Position numbers and translations under genes: made by a program | In this document: positions 35,754 to 47,869 of the stretch, in pieces | Numbering within the stretch: position 1 is the first letter of the stretch | Layout: every line of letters begins with the position of its first letter | Notes under the pieces: generated by a model | Told to the model about the DNA's origin: nothing | Database searches by the model: none | What the model saw: only the letters and a program-made list of their open reading frames with translations | Assembly (NCBI GenBank): GCA_961205875.1 | Contig: OY540817.1 | Location: forward strand, 18,635,001-18,699,000 | Direction: 5' to 3' | DNA from: Sialis fuliginosa | Taxonomy: Eukaryota; Arthropoda; Insecta; Megaloptera; Sialidae | DNA: 64,000 nucleotides

Positions 35754-37297
35754 TTACAAGAAATGAGAGTAAATATAAGAAAAATACCATTTTTTAAAAA
35801 CATTCTTCAAAAGTCTAAGGGTGTGCTTTTTATGGCCAAACTAAAAAAATCCATTTAATGTACATGTGTTCTTCATATAAATTAAAAACTAAATTTTTCG
35901 AAATCATATATTTTTTTTTATTAAAAAAATACGGTTAGTTCAAAAGTAAAGGGGAGCTAGGCCAATAACTTTAAATTAAATATTTTTTGCAAAATTTATT
36001 TCAATTAGTAATTTTTCTAGCTTCTGATTGGTCTAGTTAAATAATTATTAGATTTTTTAATATTTGTTGATATTTTTTAGTAAAAATATTATTTTTAAAT
36101 ATTATGTAATATAAGGTGTAAGTGTGTGTTCATATGTGTATGTGTTTGTGCGTTTCTATCGACAGTTGAATTAGATAGCCGGCTCATTAAGGTAGAACAA
36201 TTAAATCGAATGACTTATTATTTCCCTACCTTTATATTAGCGGCTTTTTTATTTCACATATCTGCGCCTAATCATTGTTCAACATGTAATGAGTCATCTG
36301 TAATTTTGGGTAGATTATATATTTTTTTAGTGACAAAAGAAAAATTAAAAAAAAAATCGTATTTAAATAAACTTTTTACATTCCTAAAAAAATCAGAAAC
36401 CAATATTAAATCGTGGATTTCGTACAAAATTTACAAAAATTTTCATTCATTTTAAATTATTATCAGTAGCGCCGCTATAATTTTTCGGTAGAGTATTTTA
36501 GCGCCCTCTCTTGGGACTTTAAAAGTCGATTTGGCAGTTGTTAAAATTAAACTTAACGGGGCAAACCTGATTATTATATAAACGTTTATATAAAAATGAA
36601 AAGATACAGAACATTCGTAAAGAAATTCTATACGAATTAAAAAGAATTTAAAAAACCTATAAAAGTAAAAACAAATGAAAGAAGTATTCTTATACAACTC
36701 TATTCAAAAGTATATTAGCACTTAACATATTTCTTTTAAAATAGCAATTCAAATACCTATAATACATTCACTTACAATAATGTGTTTAAATATTATTTTA
36801 TCAAATACATATTAAACAATTGAATAAACTTAAAACAAAACAAATATTTTCTTTTGTATTTTAAGAAAATCCTGATGAGCAATATTTACTACAATAAATT
36901 ATCTATATAGTGCTAAAAATAAGAACAAAAAGTAAATAAAGAGCGCTAAAATGCAATGTACCTATATGCTTTCAGAATTAGCGTCCATCGGTTTCCACCT
37001 GTTGATACACGTAACTTAATTGTATGTGTAACAGTCAGCACATATACACACGCACACATATACATACACATGCTGTAGATACCCTTCACGGTATTATATA
37101 ACAAGTAAAAATAATTATAATTTATATTTGATGATTTTTTTTTAGTATCGATTCAATTTTCAAAATAAAACTATATTACAAAAAATTTATTTAATTAACC
37201 CCTAGTTAGCGACTTGAAATAGTTCCTGTCATTCCAACTGTTTATATTTCTAGTAACTTTTGTTTGTAATTATTTGAAGAATATGTTATTTGATGTC
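35754..37297. other. Intergenic, nothing firm
   Basis: The longest frame is 109 codons at 36126-36455. Its first third (VELDSRLIKVEQLNRM) is less simple than the lysine-rich tail, but I recognise no family. CA/TA-rich simple sequence lies at about 37035-37072. Confidence 0.35.
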
Positions 37298-37617
37298 TGA
37301 CCAAAAAACGGAACAACAAGCTTTGATTGGTTGATTCATGAAATTTCTGGTGGAATGTACCAGTTTTAAGCGTGTAAAGAAGTGAGAAAGAAGTAACTAG
37401 AAAGAGATATAAACTAGTGACCAGGCTAACCAAAGAACTTTTATGTTCACTTCATGTTGAGCGTTTCTGCCAGAACACTAGTTTCTATCTCTTTCTGGTT
37501 ACTTCTTTCTCACTTCCTTACACGCTTAAAAAATTACATTCTTTTAATTTCTGGTACATTCCCCCAGAAATTCCATGAATCAACAAATCAAAGCTCGTTG
37601 TTCACTGTTTTTGGTCA
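37298..37617. mobile_element. Palindromic MITE family P1, copy 2
   Basis: Second copy of the element at 12018-12387, starting TGACCAAAAAACGGAACAAC and ending TTGTTCACTGTTTTTGGTCA. The internal AACTAGAAAGAGATA and TATCTCTTTCTGGTTACTTC arms pair. The outermost GGTCACGTTCACG segment of copy 1 is absent, so the copies differ at their ends. The frame 37242-37433 is noise. Confidence 0.85.
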
Positions 37618-37880
37618 TCTCTATATATAAAAATGAATGTTCGTTTCTATGAGACTTATAGAATCGGGAATTACTGAACCGATCTCAATGCGGTTTTCAC
37701 CAATAGTTAGATAATTTTTCTGTACATGTTCGTGGTTATTAATATTTTATGAATACCTAAGATTTAACATCAAAAGACTAAAAAAAATCTTTATCAAGTC
37801 GTGTTGAATAAAAAAACAATTCATGGTGAACCGTGTGTTGTGGGCATGCTGGGTGGGCATGTTGGGTGGGCATGTTGAAT
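37618..37880 (+). mobile_element. Helitron-like 5' end followed by a 13-bp tandem
   Basis: TCTCTATATATAAAAATGAA is the kind of 5' start (TC + TATATATAAAAATGAAT) often seen on insect Helitrons. It follows directly on the palindromic MITE. The phrase GAATTACTGAACCGATCTCA comes next. At 37842-37880 a 13-bp unit (GGGCATGTTGGGT) occurs three times. No CTRR end with hairpin was found, so the identity is tentative. Confidence 0.4.
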
Positions 37881-38009
37881 ATTTTAGGTTGCTATGATTT
37901 TGTGGATATTAATAACACCGGATCCAATGGGCTAAAATTAATTTTTTATAATATTTTAATTATTTTTTTATAATAGAATACACAATATAACCAAAAAGTC
38001 TTCGTCGTT

Positions 38010-38460
38010 TGTTTAGTTAAACGATTTTAACATTCACACACTCGCTAATCGGACAAATTTATATTTTCTCTGTATAGTTTAACGTCGAGTCAACCAAAAA
38101 AGTTCATTTATTTTCTAAGTACATTCAGTAATTAGACAGTAGGCTAGTTTTCATTGTGTTCAATTAGCGAGTTAAGACTTTAATTGATTTCTTTCGTTAA
38201 TGAAATGTTTTAGCTATTTGTTAATATATTATCAACATTTTTATTACTTTACTGAACAGCTCATATTTTTTCAGAGTTGACAGAACTCTAGTTCTGAGGC
38301 CCGAGGCTAAAAGGGACCCACTGAACAACAAAACTTCATTGATTGGTAACATACCTAAATTCATAGATACATATGTTACCATACCTATAAAAGCTTTTCC
38401 TAAGGTCTTTTTTTATTGAAAACCCTAAAAAAAAATTTCATATGGGGCCCGCAACAAATC
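38010..38460 (+). repeat. Interspersed repeat family R4, copy 1
   Basis: Aligns in order with 41900-42290. Blocks are AACATTCACACAC, TTCAGTAATTAGACAGTAGG, TTTTCATTGTGTTCAATTAG, GACTCTAGTT/GAACTCTAGTT and TTCATTGATTGGTAA. It is non-coding, and no ends are defined. Confidence 0.7.
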
Positions 38461-38799
38461 TAGTGATAGAATGTGAGGGCCCTCTATTTTTCTATCAGCT
38501 CTAAATAAATACATGTAATTATAGAATAAACACATATGCAAAGATCAATTTCAATTCCATACATTATATAGAATATAGATACATATTAATCAAATTAAGT
38601 ATAGTTTCTTAATAACATAGCGAGAGTAAAGCAAAAAGATAAAGAACACACACAAACAAAGTATTCGTCTATAGATATTGCATTAGATTTCGATTCGTTA
38701 CAATTCTATAACTTACTTTATAACACCGACATCATAGTTGTCTATTTAATACTCACACACACATATAAATACACATATACAAGCTTACACACCTTTCAT

Positions 38800-38920
38800 A
38801 CCTGTCTTCTGTAGCACTTAAGTGTTTTGTACTAAGTCAGTTGCTTACGGACTCGCCAATCGCGAGGTCGGACGACGAATCTTGACTTAAGTAACTTGTC
38901 GATACGGGAGTAATGTGTAT
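38800..38920. promoter_or_regulatory. Candidate regulatory island with shared TGACTTAAGTAAC word
   Basis: A unique block that holds GCACTTAAGTG near 38814 and TGACTTAAGTAAC at 38883-38895; the latter is identical to a word in the island at 30347-30359. Both contain a CTTAAGT core like NK-class homeodomain sites. Function is not shown. Confidence 0.3.
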
Positions 38921-40084
38921 AACTGTATATTAATACTAAATTATATTTATGTTTGGATTTGTTTATTTATTAGTGACAAAGAATCTTGTGGATCTAAAGT
39001 GTTAATTTTTATTTTTTTTGTTCAGTGATTGTGATGTGCAGTTTAAGTTTGGTTAGGTTGGGATTATTGTTGTTTGGATTGGTATTTATTTATGTTTGTA
39101 TTATTGTTATTATAAAGTAACATTAATATTTTTCATTGTTAAATCCACAAATCTATAAATTACATTAGGTACATATTTTATACAATTCTAATGTAAATGC
39201 GCCATTTTTGCTTAAAAAAACATTGTTTGTTGAAAATATTATAAATTAAAACAAATAATATGCAAATCGTTCTCAGAGATATTAAATACAAATCGCCTTA
39301 CCATAAAAATTGTAAGATTTTAAACTTACACGTGTTTCAATAGCAATGCTATCATCATCAGAGTATAGAGATAAATTTGTTCTTGGGAATATTGGATGTC
39401 GAAACTTTTTTTTTTAAATAACGTAATAATTTAATAAGTTGAGTTTCAAAACAAAAATTAAATTAATTCGATTTTCATCATTATAAATGAATGAAAATTC
39501 ACATAAAATTTTCATAAAATTAAAATTTTTATACACGCTATTAAAAAACACGAAAATCATTAAAAGTATCTTTAAAATGTGGAATTCACAAAAACAATAA
39601 ACCATTCAATTTATTACACGAGCTGTTATAACTCCTTTTACCGGAAACTGTAAAAAATAATATATTATTAATAATATATATGATATTTCCCGAGTTAACA
39701 AAAGAAAGGAAACAAGATAATGGCTTAATTTTTACCAAACATTTGCGATAAAAATCAATACATAAGAAAGTTTCAAATGTCAGCCGAAAAATAATCAGGA
39801 AACATAAATTTTTAGTTCAATAATTTTATTTATTTGTTGAAATGTTTGTTCATAAAACTCGTGACCTAAAATTTGTAGCATGTACTTTTTATTATGACAA
39901 AGGTGAAATATTTTTATACTTTGATAAGATCTCATAAGACCTGTATTATGAAATCAATATATAAAAGAAATGTTACTATTTCTTAATACAAATAATTCGC
40001 TTTCAATAATTTATTTATATAGTTTTATTGAGCACATTTTTTTTATTTTTATTATATGCTCTTTAAATTACAACGGGTTATACC
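38921..40084. other. Intergenic, nothing firm
   Basis: A+T-rich. A phrase at about 39330-39362 (ACGTGTTTCAATAGCAATGC, then TATCATCATCAGAG) looks like part of a dispersed insect repeat. No gene was found. Confidence 0.4.
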
Positions 40085-40163
40085 GTGTTTAGACCGAAAA
40101 AACAAAACAGCAACATTTTTAAATACAATGTGTTTTAAAACACCTTTTTTTTGGTCTAAACAC
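40085..40163. mobile_element. Very small inverted-repeat element
   Basis: GTGTTTAGACCGAAAAAA and TTTTTTTTGGTCTAAACAC are terminal inverted repeats enclosing about 40 bp. It is a likely miniature MITE remnant; the superfamily is unknown. Confidence 0.55.
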
Positions 40164-40560
40164 AGCATTAGATTTCTCTTATAATATAAGTCATATCGCA
40201 GAAGCTTGCAAAAATCATTTTTTTTATTGTAAGTTATATTTTAGTGTAAATCTTTTCACTGTAACTTCCGACGGAAGTTTAATGCGGATATTTTAAAAGA
40301 CATAACTTACATCCAGTATGCTAAATAAAAAAATGCCGGAATTTTTCCCTATTCCTGCGCCTTCAAATGGTTGCAAATGTGAGAAAAATTTTAAGTATAA
40401 TAATAATAAATGTTATATTGATATTTTATCTATACTTAAGTATATTTAAAAATATATTTTTAAGTTGATAAGTTCCGGAGCGTACTCCGTCTCAAATAAA
40501 AAGTGCCGGAACGCCAACCCGGTGCACTTTGACCAGAATACACCACTGCATGCATACCTA

Positions 40561-40740
40561 CACTCTGAATCCATACTAATATTATAATTGCGAAAGTAAT
40601 ACTGTCTGTCTGTCTGTTTGTTACCTTTTCACGGCTAAACCGCTAAACCGAACTTGATTAAATTTGGCAGGGAGATAGCTTCCTTCCTGAGGGAGGACAT
40701 GTGCTACTTTGTATCCTAAAAAATATTGATTAGATTAAAA
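40561..40740 (+). repeat. Dispersed insect repeat fragment (TCTGTCTGTCTGTT type)
   Basis: CATACTAATATTATAATTGC, GAAAGTAATACTGTCTGTCT, AAACCGCTAAACCGAACTTG and GGAGATAGCTTCCTTCCTGA form the standard sequence of a very common non-coding insect repeat head. No boundaries or second copy were found in the window. Confidence 0.5.
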
Positions 40741-41499
40741 ATTACAACATTATTATAAACAATACTGTTAGAGTCTAGTTCAGTCTATTCGGAGAGGTTA
40801 TTCTCGGAGGCGGGAAATGTTTTTGAAAAAAAAAACAGATCTAGGGCTAGAGTATTTTTTTTAAATGCAGAACAAGTCTTATTTTTACACCACAAGAATC
40901 CAAAAAAATTTATTTATACTTTAAAAGTTAAATATTCGTAATGTAATGACATTTTTATTAATATATTATTATTATTAATATCTCAGCTTGGCGCGATCCT
41001 ACAGACTCAAACTTTTTTTTTAATATAGCTTACACCATTAACTTTAAGAGTATCAAGTGCCCTAAGACCGTCGCGACACCTTTCTCCTATTATAAACAAA
41101 TTAAATTTGATAAATTAACAAATAAGTTGAATAATTAAGGTCACTTTATTAATGTTATATTATATTATGACTTTTTAAACAAAAATCATCGTATATTATT
41201 TATGAATTTCTTAGTAGAGAGTAATAATGAAATTTAATAAAAACTGAAGCCGGAATAAAATCATAAATTCCGGTACACCCCTAGTTTTAGAGCGAAAAAA
41301 TATTATATATACCTACAGCGAGCACATTTAACTTAATTCACCCCTGTTCTAGACATATTTATAACAAAAATCTTAAGACCTTTCCAAAGTTTATATGATT
41401 TATAAAATATCAGAAGGTTATGTTACAAAAAAAATCCTTTTTTGTATACCCGAAATATTTGATACAGCGATACAATTTCTTAATGATATGTATACATCA
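40741..41499. other. Intergenic, nothing assigned
   Basis: A+T-rich, without recognised features. Confidence 0.4.
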
Positions 41500-41650
41500 A
41501 GGCATGTCAACTGAAACGTAGTACGGAACATCGGCACTACGCATCAATAGTCAGATGTGTTAAGTCGCGGAAGCTGTGTGGAAGAAAAAACTATTTATCT
41601 CTGTTAAAGATCTCACAGAATACCTCCACTTGTTGACATATTAGCTGTTA
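41500..41650. promoter_or_regulatory. Less A+T-rich unique island
   Basis: Unique and non-coding. It is flagged only because composition changes relative to both sides. Confidence 0.15.
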
Positions 41651-41899
41651 TCTGTGCATCTCAACAGTAGACTGCTTTCTAAACATAATTTAAATTGATC
41701 TACCTTAAAAAACTAGTGTTTACATTTGGTGATTAATACGAATTAAAATTATATCGTTTTTTTTAAATAATGTGTGATTTTTTTAGATAAATTATAATTT
41801 TTTTTGACATATATACTGCTTCTGTATAATATTTGTAAATTTTAATAGAAGACGCAATATAACTCGCAAATCAGATATTTGTTAGTTAGACAAGCTCAG

Positions 41900-42290
41900 T
41901 AGTTAGACGTTTTTGACGGTTGTAACATTCACACACAAACGTTTAGTCAATCAAAACAGTTATTTATTTTCTATGTATATTCAGTAATTAGACGGTAGGT
42001 TAGTTTTCATTGTGTCCAATTAGCGAGTTTGATTTCCTAATTGGACTTTATTAGATAGTTAAAATTGTTAATTAGATATTTTACGTTACGTTTACAATTA
42101 CTTTTCTCGATTGGAGATTATCGTTTTTGATTTCTGAACGGCCAATATTTTTCTTGGGTGATAGGGGGGCTGGTAGGACTCTAGTTTTGAATCCTGACGC
42201 GGCTAGTAAAAAAAACCTCATTGATTGGTAAAATTCCTATGATTTTTACTTATTGAAGGACCTAAAAAACTTTATTCAAACTTCAACTTC
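41900..42290 (+). repeat. Interspersed repeat family R4, copy 2
   Basis: Second copy of 38010-38460. It ends close to the left arm of the foldback that begins at 42346. Confidence 0.7.
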
Positions 42291-42345
42291 TGTTAATTTC
42301 TTACGCGATTGTCAAAATTATTTTTGTGAAAAGTGCGTCTTCCCC

Positions 42346-43917
42346 GGCGGTACTAGGGGGGTTATTTCGAGAATACGAATGTAAAGAAAATATGTTAAAC
42401 TTTGAAAGCTTATATCTCCGGAACTAATAATCGTAGAGTAATAAATAAAACACTCATAGATAGCTTATGTAGTCCAATTTACAGTAAAATGAGTTTAAAC
42501 TCTATATCACTCAAAAAAATTGTATGTACTATTGTACATAGTTAAATCAGAATATGTTTTAATTTATTGGTCCAGAAATAATATATTAAATTAGTACTTA
42601 TAACTAATAAAATACTCTGATTCCAAAATTAATAAATTTATAAGAACTAAAAAGTATTTTAATTTTATACATTTAAACACATATGGCCAATAAAATTAAT
42701 ACAAAAATCCTGAATGTATCATATCTATAAAATTAATAAACACATAGGTACATGTACTTAAATCGTTAATATGACTATGTCTTAAGATTAAGCCATAAAA
42801 TATTGATAAATAATTAATTTATTCAAAATATGTATATAAGAACCAGAATATAATTTTTATTTGTGATACATTTTATATTTTTATATCTAGCGATGCCCCC
42901 CAGTGGGGTTCTAACTCCTTTCATCTTAATTCATATAAGAAAATATACCATTGATTATTATTTAACATCTGCAAATACAGTTATTTAAAGTGTGAATATT
43001 GGGATAATCTACAAGTGTCCCGTAAGTTAGGACCCATAAGAAAAAATATTAATTTTAATTTGGGGGGGGGAATGGTTCGGAAGTTAGACAAAAGAAGTTG
43101 TGAAACTCGAAACAAAATTTTGTATATTTAAATGAGCATTTTTAAATTTAATTTGCTTTAATTTTAGAGGGTTCGAAAAGGGGTGGGGGGAGGTTATTGT
43201 ACTACTGTATTTAAGAGTTGAGAGATGTAAGGTATAATATCACTCTTGGATGTACATATATAAGATGTGTAATTGCGTTTTATTTATTGCTCTAGGATTA
43301 GTAGTTCCGGAGATAAGGTAAAGGCACCAGTTATGGCCGCTATATGAGCAAGTTTTACTGTTTTTGTGATTGACGAGTTTCTTTTTTGTAATTCTCATGA
43401 ACTCATGTTACTAATAAAACAAGGAACTCCTTATTTAATCAATTTAATTATCAAAGTCCATAAATATAGTTTGTTTTTTTAAATTATAGCCTTTTATTTT
43501 GTTTATGTTTTTTCTCCAGTAATGGATAAAGTAAAACCAGTAATGTGCACTTGCTAATGATTACAAAATGATAAGTACTACGACACAAAAGGTATAAAAG
43601 AAAGAATCGTCAAATTTGAACAATGTAAAGCAGTTGTTATGATAATATAATAATTAATAAATAAATTATACTAATAATTAGTTTAAATGTCCACCATTTT
43701 GACACATATTGGCCAATTGTCATTAAATCACGCTGTAAGACAGTTAAATGTATATAGATTAATATTCAGAAATGGTAATAATCAAATATCAACACATATT
43801 TCTAATTCAGTACATTTAATTAAAAATTACTGGGGTCCTTGCCAAGGCCTTATAAGTTTTCAAATTGTGACATCTCTTGTTGCATTCGTGTTCCCGAGGT
43901 TACCCCTCAGTACCGCC
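42346..43917. mobile_element. Foldback element interrupted by MITE copy B
   Basis: The left arm runs GGCGGTACTAGGGGGGTTAT ... GCTTATATCTCCGGAACTAA ... GTAATAAATAAAACAC. The right arm is its reverse complement in two pieces: 43240-43315 (up to TTCCGGAGATA) and 43851-43917 (TATAAGTTTTCAAA ... CAGTACCGCC). The gap is filled exactly by MITE copy B. Without it the element is about 1 kb. A CTCATATCTCCGGAACTAAT fragment recurs at 53185-53265. Confidence 0.85.
43316..43850. mobile_element. TA-flanked MITE family M1, copy B (nested)
   Basis: The left end AGGTAAAGGCACCAGTTATG follows TA. The right end is worn (GCCAAGGCCT) and is followed by TA. The interior is shared with copies A, C and D. It sits in the right arm of the foldback 42346-43917. 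The 77-codon frame 43687-43920 crosses the MITE end into the foldback arm, so it is not a gene. Confidence 0.85.
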
Positions 43918-43920
43918 TAG

Positions 43921-44793
43921 AAAAATATAATTTAATCGGCTTGGTAACTAAGCTTATTTAATTATATAGATATACATTTAAATATATTTGTTCTGTTTAA
44001 GTTAAATGCCATAATTATAAATGCTTAACTACCTTTTCATGTTGACTTTTTCGACAGAACATAATCAGATCCAACGTAAAAAATATATATTACGTGTATT
44101 TTGTGCATTATAGTGCTGTAAAAATTAATTTAAACAATAGCGATTTTCAAGACAATAGAATATAAACCTACAATTTTTTTATCTTTATGATTTACTTCGT
44201 AATAAAAAATTCAAATTAGTAAGAACTAAAATTCCGAAACTCGTATTTTCATAGCTGTACTTTTTCATTTAAATTGTACATCATCATTTCATTTATTTTT
44301 ATGACCGCATATTTCTATTATGGAATGAGACTAGGTCGTAAAAATTCGAGGAAAACAGACTGGAGATTTTTATTTTTATTTTATTTTTTTATTCACATTA
44401 AGTGTCAGATAAATGTATAAAAATTCTGATGAGTGTGGACATGAGCTGGGTTTTATTTTAATTTTAAATATATTCATATTTCATATTTTGTTAATTAATA
44501 GAAAAACTTTAAATGTTTAAGTTTACATATGTAATATTTATTTAAATCAGTACTTTATCAATTTTAACGATAAGAATATATGTATATATTTTAATATTTT
44601 TTTTAAATCGAAATATTCAGGTAACCTTAAAAATATTTATTTTTATGGTTGTTTTCAAAAATGTTATTTTGATTGACAAAAAAACACGTTTATTCAATAT
44701 GAATGTGAATTATTTAAATAAATATTTTTTTTATTAAAACAAAATGATTTATACCAGTTGTCACCTTAGCGGCCCCTCTACTGTCCTAATATA
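43921..44793. other. Intergenic, nothing assigned
   Basis: A+T-rich, without recognised features. Confidence 0.4.
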
Positions 44794-44801
44794 CCTTAAA
44801 C

Positions 44802-44991
44802 CAGAGTTTCTCAAAGTGGGTTCTTCGGAATCCCGAGGTTCTTTGGAAAAGTTCATTTTTTTTAATTTTTAATTTAAAAAATTGTTGTTTTTTTTGGGGG
44901 GGGGGGGGTTAAATATAAGTATGGTTAGGATTCTGTAGTTTTTGGAAAATCGTATAAGGCTTCCGCGACAAAATAAGTTTAGGAACCGCTG
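44802..44991. mobile_element. hAT MITE with near-perfect 8-bp target duplication
   Basis: It starts CAGAGTTTCTCAAAGTGGGT and ends AAGTTTAGGAACCGCTG. This is the CAG.G.TTC.CAAA style of hAT terminal repeats. The flanks are CCTTAAAC (44794-44801) and CCCTAAAC (44992-44999), matching at 7 of 8 positions. The 190-bp body includes a G run and no coding sequence. Confidence 0.8.
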
Positions 44992-45155
44992 CCCTAAACT
45001 AATTCTAATTTCTTAAGATTTCATTAGTCTCATCAAAATCTGTTCAGTAATTTCAAAAACGACGCATATGTATAATCTACATTTTTTTTATTTAGTAAAC
45101 CTTAGAGGGGCGATTTCCCCCATAAATTTGATGCCTATGAGTATATTTTTATCTT

Positions 45156-45514
45156 TACGGGTAGTCCTCGACTAACGCGATTTCGACATACGCGAAGTCA
45201 TACTTACGCGATTTGAAAAAAAGTGTTTTCTTTTAATTTCGCGGTGTTTTGTATCCCTGCGGCCTTGTACCAACCAAGATTGTCAAACACCTCATCCTTT
45301 CCTCAATCCCCCCCCCCTTGTTTAGTTGGCACAACAGGGAATTTATATGTTTTTTGGGGTTTATAATGCATTTTATTTACAATTTTAAACATTTTTATTT
45401 GTTACGTTCACTTGTTTTACAAAACTGATTGTTATATTTTTTGCTACAGTAATTCCTCGACTTACAAGAAAACCATTGGAACTTATTAATCGCGTAAGTC
45501 AAGGATTTACTGTA
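45156..45514. mobile_element. pogo/Tigger-like MITE remnant
   Basis: The left end reads TACGGGTAGTCCTCGACTAA followed by CGCG. On the right is a 70-bp mini-palindrome (45445-45514) of TACAGTAATTCCTCGACTTA against CGTAAGTCAAGGATTTACTG+TA. The TA-bounded, TACAGTA..TCCTCGACTTACG-type ends fit pogo/Tigger elements. A poly-C run lies inside at about 45308. Confidence 0.55.
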
Positions 45515-47370
45515 TATATATAAATATATAATACTCATGCTTACCATTCATTATATCAATTAAAAAAATATTCATTGCATTTTAAGAATTAATCTAATTA
45601 CAAGATTAAAAACCGCATTGATTTTATTTTGCAAAACACTATATACATACGCCATCTGTACATAAAAGCGCATTAACTCTAATGGAAGGAAGCAGATAAA
45701 GTAAAAGAAACAAAACAAAAACATAATACATCTAGAAAGAGTTTAAGCAGAAAGGAAAATCCCTATACAAATCATACGTTTCATCCGTCCGTATTAAACT
45801 TAAATTCGATCTGACAGAACGAATGCTTTTAAAATTATTGTTGTGATTTCTTTTTAAATAAAAATCATTTAATACAAGACTGGGCTTAATGATGGTTTAA
45901 GTATGCTGTATTATGTGCCTTTTTTAACACCGTGTTCGTAATTAACTATATGCAAAAAAATGTGATATGTATTGAATAAGAAATTTTAGATCAAAGTGAT
46001 AGATTAAATTGTTAACTTAAAATGATAGTATCATTTTAAATAAACAATCTTGTATTCTGGATTATTAATTATACGTGGCTTATGTGAGAATTCTGACAGC
46101 CGTTTTTTTCTTATTTTATCAATAAATATCATTAAATATAATTCTTATTATGTTCAATTTTAATATTATTTGACTAAAAATGGCAACGCTGTCATAACTC
46201 TTACTGGAGTATCTCTAACTTGGTTTCGTTATATGTTAGAAGATAAAACTAATTTCATAATAATAAAAAACACAAACTTCAGAAAGGCAGTAAAATCCTT
46301 GTAGAATACAAAAAAATGAATATTTAAAAGTTATAAAAAATATTTCGATTTTGATATTTTGATAAATGAAGAATTCATAAGGATTATTATCTTTCATTTC
46401 TGACATTTTGTACAATATCAAAGTGACTTGTTGAATGGGTATGACTAAAAAATACTAAAATTTAATTATAGCAAGTATGCGGAAATTTCAGAAGAGTTTC
46501 TGACATTTGATCAATATCCTCTACATCTTCAGGAAATCGTTTAATACTGTAACAAAGTAACACTAATTACATATGAATATAAATTTAAACACTATTATTA
46601 GATTATGTCGGCAAATAAGTATCATTTTAAATAAAAACACAAACTTTCAAAAGATTACATAATAATTTAATCGCACAAATATATAGTACTATAAACGAAG
46701 AGCACTTCTTTATCTAGCAAGTGAGTTTCAAAATATCTGTCTTTGTTTGGTATAGGTATACATAAACGATTTAAATATTATAATAATCAAATGGTAGCAA
46801 CCTACTAAGTTTGTGAAAAGCGAATTTGAATGAAATCTAGTCGACCACTTTTGCATGTGACTCTACCTTTGTATAATAAAGTTATAACAGGGGTTACCTA
46901 GCCATAAATAAAAGAGTTAAACTTATACGATCTGCTTTTAATTACTTAACAACATACTAAAGACTAAAATGGTGATTGTAATAAAGTTTAAATAACAAAA
47001 AAAAGACATGTATATATGTATATAATATATACCAATATACCTACGTACATGTACAATGTTAAACCCGGTCGAGCAATTTGAATAAGTTGTAATTCTGCAA
47101 GATGCGACAAAGATTTTGAGTTTATGATAAGAGTACAGCATGTAAATTCTGAAAGCTATTTCAGTGAACATGACATATTTTATATAGTATGTGAGTACGT
47201 TGAATAAATATGTTTAACTTGTCGAAGAAGCAGGAATCTGATATGATAAATAATTGCTATAAATTAGTGTTTTATTTATTTTTTGTTATAGAGAAATATT
47301 TATTTTATATAGATCTGTCTAAAAAGTTTTATTGATGATTTGTTATCTTTTTACCTTGACCATCTCAGGG
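45515..47370. other. Intergenic, nothing assigned
   Basis: A+T-rich, with no gene or paired repeat recognised. Frames at 46236-46421 and 46938-47171 lack domains. Confidence 0.4.
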
Positions 47371-47420
47371 CAGTGGCGTAATAAGAAAAATTTGGGTGGG
47401 GGGGGGGGGGTAAATATGTC
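47371..47420 (+). mobile_element. Solo hAT-like terminus with poly-G run
   Basis: CAGTGGCGTAATAAGAAAAA leads into a run of G. It matches the style of the minus-strand end at 12574. The right end is not recognisable. Confidence 0.4.
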
Positions 47421-47869
47421 TTTTTTTAAGGTATTTTGAATTGATGTTTTCTCAAAATATACGTTTTTTTAGAACACTGGATATTTCGAAGAGGGGGGGT
47501 TGAGATTGTGATTTTTAATCGGGGAAAAGGGGTATTTTAAATAGTATTTAATATATTTATTGTTTCTATTACCGCTTGTTTTGTTTTTTATAAAAAAAAT
47601 GCTTAAAAATAACAAAATTTCTTAGAGACTTAAATGATCGATAAAGCAACAAACTTTTAAATATACAATATTGAAATTTCTGTATTTTTTATATTTTCTC
47701 TCAATTAAGAATGGATGACCTGATTATATATTAAGGTGGACTAACTTCAGAGGATGTTATTGAATATTCTAGCTTAAATTTTAGAAAAAAGACAACACTG
47801 AAGTTTTATAGTATTGTATCTGATTTCACCTAATAATTTGACGACCTACTAGTGGGACAATATGCAGAT

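Noticed and set aside
36126-36455. 109-codon frame
   Set aside because: The opening is CV repeats from a TGTG tract and the tail is lysine-rich. No domain, splice pattern or second copy supports it, although the middle part is not obviously simple.
43687-43920. 77-codon frame
   Set aside because: It runs from the interior of MITE copy B into the foldback arm, so it crosses a transposon junction.
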